Of a DNA stretch of 64,000 bases, positions 45,270-56,935 are shown one piece after another. Within the stretch, counting starts at the first letter, position 1. Every line of letters begins with the position of its first letter. Below the pieces are notes generated by a model. The model had not been told where the DNA came from, searched no databases, and was given only the letters and a program-made list of their open reading frames with translations. The position numbers were made by a program, and so were the translations under genes. Source of the DNA: Turnera subulata (Eukaryota; Streptophyta; Magnoliopsida; Malpighiales; Passifloraceae); NCBI GenBank assembly GCA_028386065.3, contig JAKUCV010003220.1:1-64000 (forward strand). The letters run 5' to 3'.

Positions 45270-45799
45270 TATTGGATAATGGTTACACCCATGATGGTGA
45301 TCTGTTGTGATCCCATCTAGATCTGTTGGTTGTAACAGATTAATTTGGGTGGATTTATCTAATATTATTTAAACTCTGATCTATTATCTGTAACAGATGG
45401 GGTTGAAGTTTACAGGGTGTGGAGATAATATTAGTATTATCTCCACAGTGTTTCAAATGGACCCAAACTCCAATATATATATAGGAGCTATGTTTTGGGT
45501 TAAGGAGAGAGAGCATGTTTCAGACGTGAGACAAGAAACACTACCCTTGTTCCCAGATAAACAAAGAACCCTCACTGAAAAGAAATAAATACATAGGCAT
45601 TTAGGTTGTGATAAGTGGGTTTCTTCCTAGTGATTAAACTCCAGATCAAATGCTATGGATAGTGAAGAAGGGAGGAAAGGCAGGAATCAATCATCTAGAG
45701 GCTCCATTGAATTTAGGAAGTTGGTATTCTAAATTTTATTTAATAATTTTTGCTGTGCACGTATTTATTTGTTAAATATGATCCCTAAAAATTCCAACA
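45270..45799 (+). repeat. copia 3' LTR (530 bp)
   Basis: Matches the 5' LTR; ends CCAACA at 45799 and is followed by CATTA, the target duplication. Confidence 0.93.
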
Positions 45800-46313
45800 C
45801 ATTAGGATATGGAGATGGAATGTGTCTCTTGTGGCTTTGGCAAAAGAAGTCGACCTGCAGACCCGCCTCGCCCGTAAACTGTAAAATGGAAGAAATTGGC
45901 AAGGAGTACAAAAATTGTGTATAGCCCCAACCAGGAGGACATTGAGAAGAAGAGCAGCGACATTAACATGGCAGAATCCTCAAGTTCCGCAGTAAGGGAA
46001 TGATTCTTGAAACAAAGTGGGGCGTGTCTAGTTGATAATGAGGTAGCCTCACTCATCTTTTGCTTTTTGGGGCAGTGATTGCCCATTGAATTCATGAAGA
46101 GATCCTGGTCTAAGGTCCAAGTTCGTAAGTCTCTTGATTTAAGCCTCCCCTAGGTAAGGGTGGAAGGTTGTATTTATGTTCTTTTGATTGATGCATGGCC
46201 TGGGTTGCCCTGTTGGTTTTGGTTGATTGTGCCTTCCAAACATCTTTTTTCTGGGATGGATGAAAACAATGCCCACCCTACAATGTTCTTATGATGAAAA
46301 AAGAAAAAAAAAA
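45800..46313 (+). pseudogene. DUF4283 retro-sequence, 3' part with A-run
   Basis: This resumes the sequence interrupted at 25813. It is largely noncoding with stops in all frames and ends in an A-rich run (46299-46313), as expected for the 3' end of a LINE or retrotransposed copy. Continuity is shown by the CATTA duplication on both sides of the copia. 46314-46375 shows nothing. Confidence 0.6.
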
Positions 46314-46499
46314 GCTTGACTTTCGACACAGAGTCTCAGGTTTGAGGTAAGAAAAAGGAACCATATAATAGACTTTTTTTTTATCAGAATGATGAGAAGC
46401 CTTTATTACCGCATGAAGCGAACAAATCTAGGGGTACCAGCCCCGTTTACATCATTAGACATAAAGGAAATACAACCACCTGGAGGTTGAGCAAAATGA

Positions 46500-49400
46500 A
46501 AAACCCCTAGAGGTAACGAGAGAGCATGATGAGCTAACTAATTTGCACTCTGGTTGGCCTCGCGGTACACATGAGACAATCGAACAAGCCAATCAAGATT
46601 GAGAAGTAGCTGCACACCACGAGATAATACAACATTTCGCCGCAGCTTGCACTCTTGATTCCTGAGATTAGTAACAATGGAGGCAGCATCCATCTCCATG
46701 CCTAGACAACAAATTCCAAGCTCCCAGGTTTTGTTTAAAGCAACAAATAACCCCCACAACTCTGCATTAATCGGAGAGCAATAACTGATAAAACCAGCCA
46801 CCCAGGAGCCGCGATCAACACGTATCAGACCACCAGCTGCAGCCTGAAGCCCAGCACCAGCAACTACCCCGTTGGTATTTAGCTTAAACTATCTTGGACC
46901 CAGGGGTAGCCATCTAACTAAAATCAGCTTAGATGAGCCAGAACCGACCCTTATAGAAGTACTAGCGTGAGCTACCGCGGCGAACTCATGTGCCAGATGG
47001 ATAATAGAAGAACTTGGAATGAAGGGAGCATCCTCGTCAAGCTCAAAAACAAACTCATTCTGGCACAACCAAATACGCCAACAAGCAACTCAAAAAAGAA
47101 CCCTTCAAGGCACCTCACCCATCACCATGTATTCACAAGCCAAGTTAGAGAAGATCCACTCGGAAACAGTGGAGGAATGAAAAGGAATAGTATAAGGGCA
47201 TCGGGGTAGACTAGCCCAAATATCCTGCGCCCACGGACAATCCCTCACAACATGCAGTACGGTTTTAGCTGCCGAACGACAAATAGGGCACACATCCGAG
47301 TGGCTCATATGTCTCCTATACCGTTAAGTGTTAGTTAACAAGGCCTCTTTAGCCAAAAATCAAAGGAACATACAAACTCGTTGCGGCCCCGGCTAGTGCC
47401 AAATCAAATACCAGGGGTAGTTAGCAGCTGGCTCGGAAGCAGGGCATAACCGTGAGTAGGCAGAGCGAGTAGAAAACTCCCTTGAAGCCGTATGCCTCTA
47501 GAACACCATGTCCTTAGCACTCCCATCCACCGGAGCTTCCAGTGCCGCTATCCGAAGGCAAATACTCACTGGTAAAAGATGTTGGAACCGCTGCCAATTC
47601 AATCCCCCAAATGGAGAACTGTAGTCAACAACAAACTCCTCTAAAAGAGCAGCCGAGAGAGGGGCCAAAGCAATATCAGCTAACCTCCCAATTCCCTCGA
47701 GCCATGGATCATTTCAAAAATGGATACGACGGCTGTCCCCAACTAACCATTCCATGCCGTCAACTACACCGTGCCAAGACCGGGCAATCCCTCGCCACAA
47801 GGAGTAACAAGCTCCCACAAGCAGTGAAGGGGGCATAAATGACAATCCTTTCATATACTTGGCCCATAAAACAGATGCCCAGAGTGAATCTTCCTTCGTA
47901 AGCAAGCCCCAACCGACTTTGGCTAGCAAAGCCTCATTCTGAAGGGCCAAGGTTTTCATCCCCAAACCCCTTGGCTGTATGGAAGGCAGAGGGACTACCA
48001 ATTAACCAAATGAGTCCGTTGTACCGCATCGGTAGAGCCCCAAATCAATGCACGACAGAGTCTGTCTGTCTCCTGAACCACACCAGCCGGTAGCCGCACA
48101 GACTGTATAGTGTAGGATAGAAGCGCAGACAAAACTGACTTCGTCAAAGTGACCCTCCTAGCCAAGGATAGATGACGTCCTTCCCAAGAGGTTAATCTAG
48201 ACCTAACCTTATCAAGAACATACTCATAAGTTTTCTTCGTCAAGCGGCCATGGATAAGCGGCACGCCAAGATACCGCCCCAATCCTCAGTTTTCGAAAAG
48301 CCCAGCTCACTAACGATTGTATCTGCAACCTCCATACGGACATTGGGTGAGAAGAAGATAGATGACTTTCCAGGACTAAATTTTAATCCAAAGGCAGCAC
48401 AAAATGTATTAAGAACATGTCGAATGATAGGAATCTGGTCAAGTGTGGCCTCTGCAAAAAGCACCATATCATCGGCAAAGAACAAATGCGATAACGGCGA
48501 CGCTTGCCTACACAAAGAGACCATCCTCCAAAGCCCAGCAGCGACAGCATGTCCAATCAAGTGGCTTAGCCTCTCAACACAAAGAACAAACAAATAAGGC
48601 GAGATCAGATCACCTTGTCAAACACCCCGTGAAGCAGAAAAAGGATCCGAGAGAGCCCCATTCCAAATCAGTCGCATCCGAGTCCCCCTAACACACCGCA
48701 TGATACAGTCTACTAGAGGAGCTGGAAATCTTGCTTCCAATAAAGTATTCTGGATAAATTGCCGCTTAACTGATCATAAGCCTTCTCTAAGTGAATGTTA
48801 ATGGCCATAAAAGCTTTTCCATCCCGCTTATTGCGTATGGTATGGACAGCCTCCTGGACCACAATCACGTTATCTGTAATCTGGCGACCTGGTATAAAGC
48901 TGGACTGGGTTGGAGCAATCAAATCCCCCAACACAAGCTTCAAACGGTTGACAATAAGTTTAGTAACCACTTTGTATAGGACATTGCACAGGCCAATAGG
49001 CCGAAACTGTACCATAGACTCCGGAACCTGCAACTTTGGAATAGGAACTAGCAGAGTTTCATCAATGAGAGAACTCCACCGAGAACCCTGCACCATACTC
49101 CTAACAAACTCACAGACCAAATCTGCCACCACTGCCCATTGAGATTGGTAAAAAAGAGAATGGAAGCCATCAGAGCTTGGGGCTTTATGAGGTGCAATAT
49201 CAAACAAAGCATCCTTTACCTCCTTAGTAGATACCTCGGATAAGATGAGAAAGAGTAGCCGGAGCCAATTCCGGGAATAGGCCAGTACACGGCAAAGCAG
49301 GACGTACCTCAATCTCCTCTGTAAATAGCTTATGAAAGAGGGACACTACCATAGACTGTAACACAAATGGGTCAGTATGCCACACTCCAAACTCATCCTT

Positions 49401-50512
49401 CAATGCCCGAATCTGATTATGTCTGCGTCTGGCCATTGTACAAGCATGATAGAAGGAGGTGTTCCTATCCTCCTGTGAAATCCAATGACTCCGCGACTTC
49501 TGGAACCAATGCATTTCCTCATGATGGAGCACCTCTGACAACTCATGCCGCAACTGCACCTCCAGGTCAGAAAGAAAATCCGAATGGTAATTCGCCAGAG
49601 CGGACTGAATGCCTGCAAGACGAGCCAGTAAATGCCTTTTTTCCAAAAAATATTACCAAAAGTAGAAGAATTCCAAAGGTTCAGCTGACACGCCATATCC
49701 GCTGTAGCAATATCAGCAGAACAGTCTGTGCACCAATGACTTTGGACAAACTCTGAAGAGCCCCCACGAGTAAGCCAGGATGCTTGGAACTTAAAGCTCT
49801 TCGCCGGTCTTGGTTGGGATTGAGGAGCGCCCATAAAATTAATAAGAACAGGGCAATGATCCGAATACATCATGGGCAAATGGTACACCGAAGCCTCAGG
49901 AAACGAGTCAGTCCAAGCTTGATTACACAAAGCGCAGTCAAGACGAACCCATGACAAGTTCTGTCTCCATGTAAATGCCGGGCCACAATATCCAAGGTCC
50001 ATAAGGGAGCAATCATCAACAAGCTAGTTAAACCTCCGACAACCCCGACGAACCACAACACCCCGCGCCTCAGATGCACTGACAATGGCGTTAAAATCCC
50101 CACACAACAACCAAGGACCATCAATAGAGGCATTTAACAATGAAAGATTAGTCCATAAGAACCTACGAAGTCCAAACCTAGGACTGCCATACATAGAAGT
50201 TAAGGCAAAGCTTACATGTTGGACATCCACTTGCATATGAATAAACTGTAAATGATTATAAAGCACATGTACAGAACAGACACGTGGATCCCAAAGGACC
50301 CAAATACCTCCCGAGAACCCATTAGCTTCAACACGGTGTGACCGAGAAAAACCCAATTGCCGAACCAGCGGAACTGCACGACAAACACTAATGCGGGGTT
50401 CAAATACCATAAAAATTGAGGGCCTGTACATTCTGAGAATCTCTTTTGCAGTATCGAGAAATTATATAGAGCCTGCACCTCTACAATTCCACGATAATAG
50501 TTTAATAGACAT
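46500..50512 (-). pseudogene. LINE ORF2 (endonuclease, reverse transcriptase, RNase H)
   Basis: Starts MSIKLLSWNCRGAGS at 50512. Endonuclease: FEPRIS, LLCGDFNAIV, MYSDHCPVLI. RT: PHKAPSSDGFHSLFYQSQW, RPIGLCNVLYKVVTKLIVNR, INIHLEKAYDQ, LFFADDMVLFAEA, SLARRVTLTKSVLSALLSYT. Zinc region: CPICRSAAKTVLHVVRDCPW. RNase H: KLNTNGVVAG, INAELWGLF, GMEMDAASI, HVYREANQSAN. The RT motif A Asp is His (codon 48791-48793), and the first RNase H Asp is Asn (46871-46873). Stops include TAA 50462-50464; frameshifts lie near 49640, 49230, 48740 and 48250. The enzyme would perform target-primed reverse transcription. Confidence 0.93.
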
Positions 50513-50548
50513 AGGTAAAGAGTGGAAACGGAAGAGAGTAACCGCATC

Positions 50549-50740
50549 TAGGGACGTGGGTTAGCCCCCACCTGAACACTAATTGAACCATCCGGTAATT
50601 GGACCCCATCCAAGGAACCACTGCCCTTTCCGCCACTGGACGCAACAACCACTGGCTTCTTAAGGTTGAAACTAGGCTTGGAAGCCAAAGACCCGGTTTA
50701 ATACCCCCTGAGCAACCCGTGTTGGCAAATTGAGTTCTGG
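50549..50740 (-). pseudogene. LINE ORF1 C-terminal tail
   Basis: A frame ending at TAG 50549-50551 encodes GGKGSGSLDGVQLPDGSISV and QVGANPRP, a low-complexity C-terminus ending 37 bases before the ORF2 ATG. This spacing is usual for plant L1 elements. The rest of ORF1 is missing. Confidence 0.5.
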
Positions 50741-50944
50741 CGGGTGATGTGCATGAAATTACACACAGTTTACAGCGCACACTGTTGACTTTTGGCCTTG
50801 CATTTATTCATTATTCATGCATTTAGGTATCAAATCACCTCTTTTCTGATCACAACTATCTTTCCTCATCCTTGGTTGCTTTCAGGTGCAATTTGGCGCA
50901 TTTTGGAGCTTAATTGGCAATTTTTGGTTCAGCAGCGCCGCTAA
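50741..50944. other. Unassigned repeat-like sequence
   Basis: This short block (GGTGCAATTTGGCGCATTTTG near 50885) looks like gypsy LTR sequence but has no partner in the window. No gene seen. Confidence 0.3.
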
Positions 50945-51680
50945 AACGCCCGTATCCCAAATTAACAATAAAAATAGTAAAATAATAAGAATTGACCAAA
51001 ATGCCTCTGAAACCCGAGATACGTAAACCAATGCCCAAAATATTATCCATAAACCTTATTAAACTGAGGTGTCATAAAGAACAAGAGTAAACCAGCTTAT
51101 CAACCCATAAATCAACCCGGCAAACAGCCGTAACAACATCAAGTATCAAACCCCGGCAACCCGCCGACAATGTAATAAAAAACAAGAATGACATCTCAAC
51201 AGACTTCAATGCAGCGGAAGATAAAGATAAAATAAAAACAAGAGAAGAAAATGATATGCATGTCGGCTCTATGGATCCACCCGGGAGAAGAAGCACGGCT
51301 ACCTGCTGGGATATCCACGTCCGTACTCCGGAAAGGAAGAGAGAAGCAGCACGCTAACTAAGGGTCTGAAAAACAACGTTGGCGATAATGTGAGTCGCCT
51401 ACTCAGTGAGCAGTATAAATCTAGTTATGTAGGTGTGCAAAGCAAGCTCGAAAGGAGTGTAAAGAGACAAGCACTAGTAGGCAAACACATAATAACCGGT
51501 ACTAACATGCCAACAACTTATAAGCAGATAGTTTATGTTTTACATCTATTTGTGTGTTAATTTTATTATTATATTTATTATTCAGGGCTCCTTACTGTGT
51601 GCGTCGAGCTCGGTCCCGTCTCATGAGACAACCAGGACGTAAGCCCAATATAACCAGGCATAAAGCCCAAATAAAATCAC

Positions 51681-51712
<32 letters not shown>

Positions 51713-53665
51713 AGGGAGGTAGAAAGGGGGAGGTAGAAGAAGGGAGGTAGAACCGGTCATCACAGACCCATATGCTAAACCGTATATACTATGCTATCCC
51801 GCATGCAATCCCGAGGGGTATCACTTCCCGCTCGAACCAACCGGTCATCAGCCCACAGTAGTATATCTTTTATTGTATATTATTCTTATTCATACTTAAG
51901 AGTTTATGTGTGCCAAAAGTTATGATTTTTTTCAGGGTTGTGTGAATTATTCATCAAATCAACATCCGGGTATCCAACCCACATTACATCACACAGATCA
52001 CCCAAAATCATATCACTAGTTATATCTCATAACAGTTAAACAAGTCATGCTTGTCCAACAAAAAGTAATACACAGGCACACAATACAGATCATGGCATGT
52101 TAGCAAACAAGGCATGTAACTCAGACAAACCAAACTAACAAGCACAAGCAAACGAACATAAAAGACTTATAAAGTCACCTCAACGACGATTATCCTGTGG
52201 AGCTTTCCCCAAGACAGATCCTCCAACTCTCGAGGTATTACCCGTGCCTGAATACCGGCACACACAATAATTACAAAACAATTATAACAAACCGTGCATG
52301 CATGGTACTTATATGCTCAATTGAGTAAAAACCCGACCCAACTATCCGGTTATATGATTTCAGAGTCTAAGCCAAACAGGATAACTCCAAAGAGATTGGG
52401 ACCTAAGGTGCTCCGGGCTTAAGCCCAACTAAGTCCATAAACTATTCTCGGGCCTAAGGCCCATTCCTTATATCCAAAATGAGTTCCCGGGCCTAAAGCC
52501 CATCTCTTTAAATCTGAGACTATCAATTTATGTTATTGGGCCTTGAGCCCATATCTTACAGTCCAGAATAACATACTTGTGCTAAAGAGTTAGGTTGTTA
52601 GGCTTGGGCCCGATTTTCCTATATACCGTTCTAAGGTCATTCCCGAGCCCTAGAGTTAAACGACCTAAGATTCTATCTGTATCGGTAAATTTCCGACCAC
52701 ACACTCTGACACCCCCGCACACGGTTTTCACTAAGTCCCAATTACATTAAATGTACATTAACGCGATTAAATCCATCATTATGTACAAATAAATCCGAGA
52801 CTAAAAATCGGGAATAAATACCGTCAACACCGTGAAATTACTGTTTGTCGAATAGTGACCAGAGCCCTCGCCGAAAAATTCCCGAGCCTCGTCGGATTCC
52901 GGTAACCTTGCTGGAAAATCAACAACAAAGCCCAACAACAACCACAACGAGTCTGCCACCACCTAAAACCGATTCAACAACACAAAACCAGCAACCAAAC
53001 TACACGGGGGAACTAAAATGAAAAAAAAAAAAAAGAGAAGCTGGATTTGCTTACCAAAACTGATTGTTCACTCCCGAATCCCTCATTCCGACGCTGCAAC
53101 CCCCTGCCCAGAAACACTAACACTGCCACAAACCCAAACAACAACCACCACCGTCCCGAGCAGATGCCGGCCACTGACTCGAGACAAAACAAACACGCGC
53201 TCTCCGGCTCCAAACCACGATTGCCGGCTGGAATCACCACCCTGCAACAACCACGTCCAAAACTGACCCCAACATCACCATCGCCGGCAGCAAACAACAC
53301 ACCACAACACAACCGAATCCACCACACAAAAACAACAGCCACGACCACCACCAAAAACAAACCCAAATCGGGGTTAGCTCAACAACCCCAACACGAGAAG
53401 GAAAAAGAAGAGAAGAGAAGTGCGTGTGGCTTACCGGCGAACAATGGACGCGGCAGCGGCTATGTCCGTCCACACAGGCTCCTCGTCTCGCACAGCCTCC
53501 CCTCCTACACGCTACAGTGACAACGGAGAGCACGAGGACGAGCACACGAGGAATCGAGGGTCAGCGGTTCTTACCGAAGATTCAAAGCAGGCGGCGACGG
53601 CTCTACCCCGAGCAACGGTACGGCAAGAGCGAACGAGAGAGAAGAAGACGATGGCGGGTGTTGTT
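50945..53665 (-). repeat. Second, partial copy of the solo-LTR family
   Basis: Colinear with 12866-15500: the block CTGTGTGCGTCGAGCTCGGT (51594 and 13246 on), the GAGAGA/GGGAGGTAGAA purine stretch, GAGGGGTATCACTTCCCGCT, the TGGGCCTAAAGCCC cluster (52430-52620) and the CGCCGGATTCCGG-type block near 52890 are all shared. The terminal TGTAACGCCC end is missing, so the copy is cut near 53665. Divergence is clearly higher than between LTR pairs elsewhere in the window. Confidence 0.75.
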
Positions 53666-54240
53666 TGGGTAACAATAGCATGTATAAAACAATATACCCA
53701 TACAATAAACGCTTTATGCTTTTAAATGTATTTCACAACATAAGTAAGTTCTTTAAACAATGGGTCAAAAAAGAGCATATTTGATGTCATCTTACGCCCT
53801 TCAAATGATATTTATAGTGCAACAAAGAAGGATCCATTAAAAGGATACATTGAAGAAAATTTTCAGAAAGCAGATGCGACAGAAGTGAACTCAACCACAC
53901 AAACCATCAATCACCCAAAAAGAGAGAAGTAAAAGGGATCTCATATGTACCTCTTTCCATTTTTCAAATAATCTGGAGCAGAGGCGATGGTGCGAGAGAG
54001 AGAGAGAGACGGCCAGAGAGTTGAGTGAGAGAGTATGGAAATGAAATTAGGTTTGTTGGGGTAGTTTGGGGAAAAAAAGGTTTGGGGGGGTAATTTGGGG
54101 TAGATGGAGAAAGAATGGCAAGAGACAATAAATTAGAGAGACAACATGTGTTTTTACCCCTAATGCACATCCAATGAAAAATATACCTTCCAGCCAATAA
54201 CTTTATTTCCCTCCTATTTTTTTTTCTTTTTCCTTTTCAC
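53666..54240. other. Unassigned region at the left edge of the CACTA element
   Basis: Contains a GA microsatellite (53993-54009) and no recognisable gene. The expected left CACTA terminus is not found here. Confidence 0.3.
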
Positions 54241-54666
54241 TTTCGAGAATTAATCAAACTCTTATTAACTAAATCACATGATCCCCTTATTGACTATCTC
54301 CTTCACTGTCAACATCTTTATCTTCATCACTATCTTCACTATCATGACTATCTGCAAAATTAATTTACTATTAGTTTGTGCCAATATTATAAAAGTATAT
54401 ATAGCAAAATTCCCACAGTAACACGTGCAACACAATATCAATTAATTTTTTTCTTTAAGTTTATATAAAACTACATCACAAAAAAAATATAAAACAACAA
54501 ATTCACATAAAAAGTGGCAATCTTTTTTAAAATCAACCAAAATAAATAACTTCATACCATTGCTATCCTGAGGATGATTATAAAGATGTCCTTGTGCCTG
54601 CATTGTTGAAGGGAAAAAACACATTGGATTCTTAGAATTGGTTGGTAGATTTTGCATGGTCTTCAT

Positions 54667-56654
54667 CTAATTTTCGATATGTTCAACTTTTGATGCAGTT
54701 TCTTTAGCACTTGCTAATTGCATTTTCAGCTTCTTAACTTGTTGCTCAAGTGTGCCATTAGATGCCAACTGTGACTTTAACTCCACGACCTCTTGTTGAA
54801 GATCTTCAGTCTTCTTGACTTGTTCCTCCCATTTATTCTCCCAATGATTGCTATTATTTGGAGCCACACTTGAGGATCTATGTTTAATAAGACTTGATTC
54901 ACCAGCAAGACCAATAATCCTTCCTTTTTTATTCTTACCACCAACAGCATCTATCCACACATCATACTCATTAGGTGCCTCTGGTTCAATCCCTTCACTT
55001 GTATTAGTGCTAAATATTGATTGTGCCTTAGTCCATTTAGTTGTAAAAGCTTTCTATATATATAAGAATACAAATATCAATAAGTACAATTCCGACAAGT
55101 GGAATGCCAATAATAGCAATGTAACAAGAAATTTGAATAATGAAATAATTTACATGAATTGTTGCTACTGTATCATTCAACCAACCTTTCGGTTTGTTAT
55201 TTTCTCTCCTAGAGTGAGTATGTAAGAAGGTTCCAGCAACTCCTGGATCATACCCATACTCCTTAGCCTATAAAATACAATACAAATTATTCATATAGAT
55301 TGATATTACACCATAGCAGGTAATGCAAACAGTATTAATTTCAAAAACAACTTAAGTTGCCTATTAACTAGTACAGACAGTTACAATTGCATACAAAGTA
55401 ATAAATCAAATAAGTATATCAAATAAACGATCTTACCAATTTATCTCTATGTGTTAGATGAGTAATACTACCACCAGTATGCAATGGAAATCTTCGTCCC
55501 CCACAATTAGAAGCTCGATTTTGTTTATTCTTCAGACACTTCGCTTTGTACTCAGGAGAAGACCACACTGATTTCAATTGAGGCCAAATCGACTCCCTTA
55601 TCCAATTTGGCCTTTCATCTTTTTCCCGAGCACGCTTTAGCATATTCTTAAGCAAAATTGAACCTCGATGCTCAAATATTGACTGCATTTTAGTTTCTTC
55701 TTGAGGATTCCATGTGTAGGTGTCCTATAACAAATGGAGAGAATATAAATCAATAAGTACTAAAGTTAAATTATGATGATGCAATTTATAATGACACTAT
55801 AAAAACATATAACTTAATAATGAATACATACTCCAAATTACCGAAACATCATATTTCGTTGGTCTTGTGGAACCTTCTTCCAAGATAAATAGGCACCATT
55901 ATAGTGACCTCTTATAATAGAAGAGATTGTCTTTGTGCATCGTTCCTCGTTTGTAAACCTACAACAAAACCCAATTGGATGAATTTTTTTTAACCAAACC
56001 ACTAGTCATGACATTTTCCAATAAAATTATATTAAAAAATACTTACTCATAGCCTCTAGGATAAATGGTAATCTTATCTGATGATGTAGGTGGAGAATTC
56101 TCAGCACAATTATTTACAGAAGATAATTGAGGCGTAATTGTTGCAGTTGCTACAGGGGCTATTGGTGACACCAGAGGTATTGGATTGATTGATATTGGTA
56201 TAGTAGAAACACCCACACAAGGTGAACTTATAGTCAAAGGAGAAGATGATGTTGTAGGACAAAATCTGGGGGCTTGTGACATGATATCAGGGGCAGTAAA
56301 TGCTGGTAAGGAGGAAGATAAAGATTGGTTCAGTTCTATAGGAGGGGTAATTGGTGGAGGACAATATGCTGAAGGACAAGATGATGGTGCAACAGAAAAT
56401 CCAGGGGGTCGTGGTGGGATATTAGCTGTAGTCGATGCTGGTTGGGAATGAGTGAAAATTGGAGATGACTGAGTACCATTGTAAAAATAATTAAAAGCTA
56501 ACTGTGAACCAACATGTTTTGGGTTAATATTCAATTGTGGAATTTGGGCTTCATATTCAGGCATCACTGTAGGAGGGACCATAGAATCTTTGGATGTGGT
56601 TGCCTTCCTCTTACCCTTGTTGACCTTAGCCTTCTTTTTTTCTTTTTCCACCAT
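54667..56654 (-). CDS. CACTA accessory protein, Transposase_24 (TNPA-like)
   Basis: Exons read from 56654: MVEKEKKKAKVNKGKRKATT, a basic start, then a Pro/Ser-rich stretch (residues 40-200). After an intron comes FTNEERCTKTISSIIRGHYN, then WNPQEETKMQSIFEHRGSIL, PNWIRESIWPQLKSVWSSPE and SNCGGRRFPLHTGGSITHLT, the Plant transposase (Ptta/En/Spm, PF03004) pattern. The last exon (54960-54667) has GRIIGLAGESSLIKHRSSS and a Leu-heptad coiled coil ending KVEHIEN. Such proteins bind subterminal repeats to bring ends together. Splice sites are not all resolved, and an in-frame stop lies near 55850, so it may be decayed. Confidence 0.78.
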
Positions 56655-56809
56655 CTGTCAAATGAAAATAAAAATTAATACATAGTAAATGAAGTCAATA
56701 TTCATAAATCTCAAACAAAAACTAGATAAACAAGTTTCAAACAGTGAGATAGGCATAATTATTTACTAGTCATAATCGTAAGTATCTTCATCGGTATTGT
56801 CTTCTTCAT

Positions 56810-56935
56810 CGGCCTCCACTTCTTCTTCCTCATATTCAGAATCATCTCCAGAATCCTCCTCACGATCCTCCTCTTCTTCTTCATCCTCCTCTTCTTCATC
56901 CTCCTCTTCTTCGTCCTCCTCTTGTATCCACCTCC
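56810..56935. repeat. (CTTCTTCCT)n trinucleotide-rich stretch
   Basis: On the coding (minus) strand this encodes the Glu-rich acidic tail of TNP2. Length change here has shifted the frame: one frame ends in a Gly/Arg run, the other continues acidic to 56766. The + strand Ser-rich frame is a shadow. Confidence 0.8.

Larger units (their letters stand above)
25814..45799 (+). mobile_element. Complete but interrupted Ty1/copia LTR retrotransposon
   Basis: 5' LTR (25814-26340) and 3' LTR (45270-45799) are colinear with about thirty mismatches by eye plus a few indels. Both outer flanks are CATTA (25809-25813 and 45800-45804), a perfect 5-bp target duplication. Order inside is primer site, leader, gag, protease, integrase, RT, RNase H: the copia order. 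The 20-kb span includes an 11.85-kb Ty3/gypsy insertion in the leader (27776-39625), leaving about 8.1 kb of copia. All coding parts carry stops. LTRs begin TATTGG and end CCAACA/T, so the TG start has mutated to TA in both. Confidence 0.95.
46376..50740 (-). mobile_element. L1-type LINE, nearly full ORF2, dead
   Basis: On the minus strand: tail of an ORF1 (to about 50549), ORF2 from ATG 50512 with endonuclease, RT, zinc-binding and RNase H domains, then a 3' end with ATAAAA and an A-run (T-run 46376-46383). The 5' end is cut within ORF1 near 50740. Multiple stops and frameshifts and two catalytic substitutions make it inactive. It lies next to the retro-sequence ending at 46313. Confidence 0.92.

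Noticed and set aside
53018..53672. Overlapping frames of 80-157 residues on both strands
   Set aside because: They fall in the partial LTR copy, have low-complexity composition and no conserved match to the corresponding frames of the other copy.
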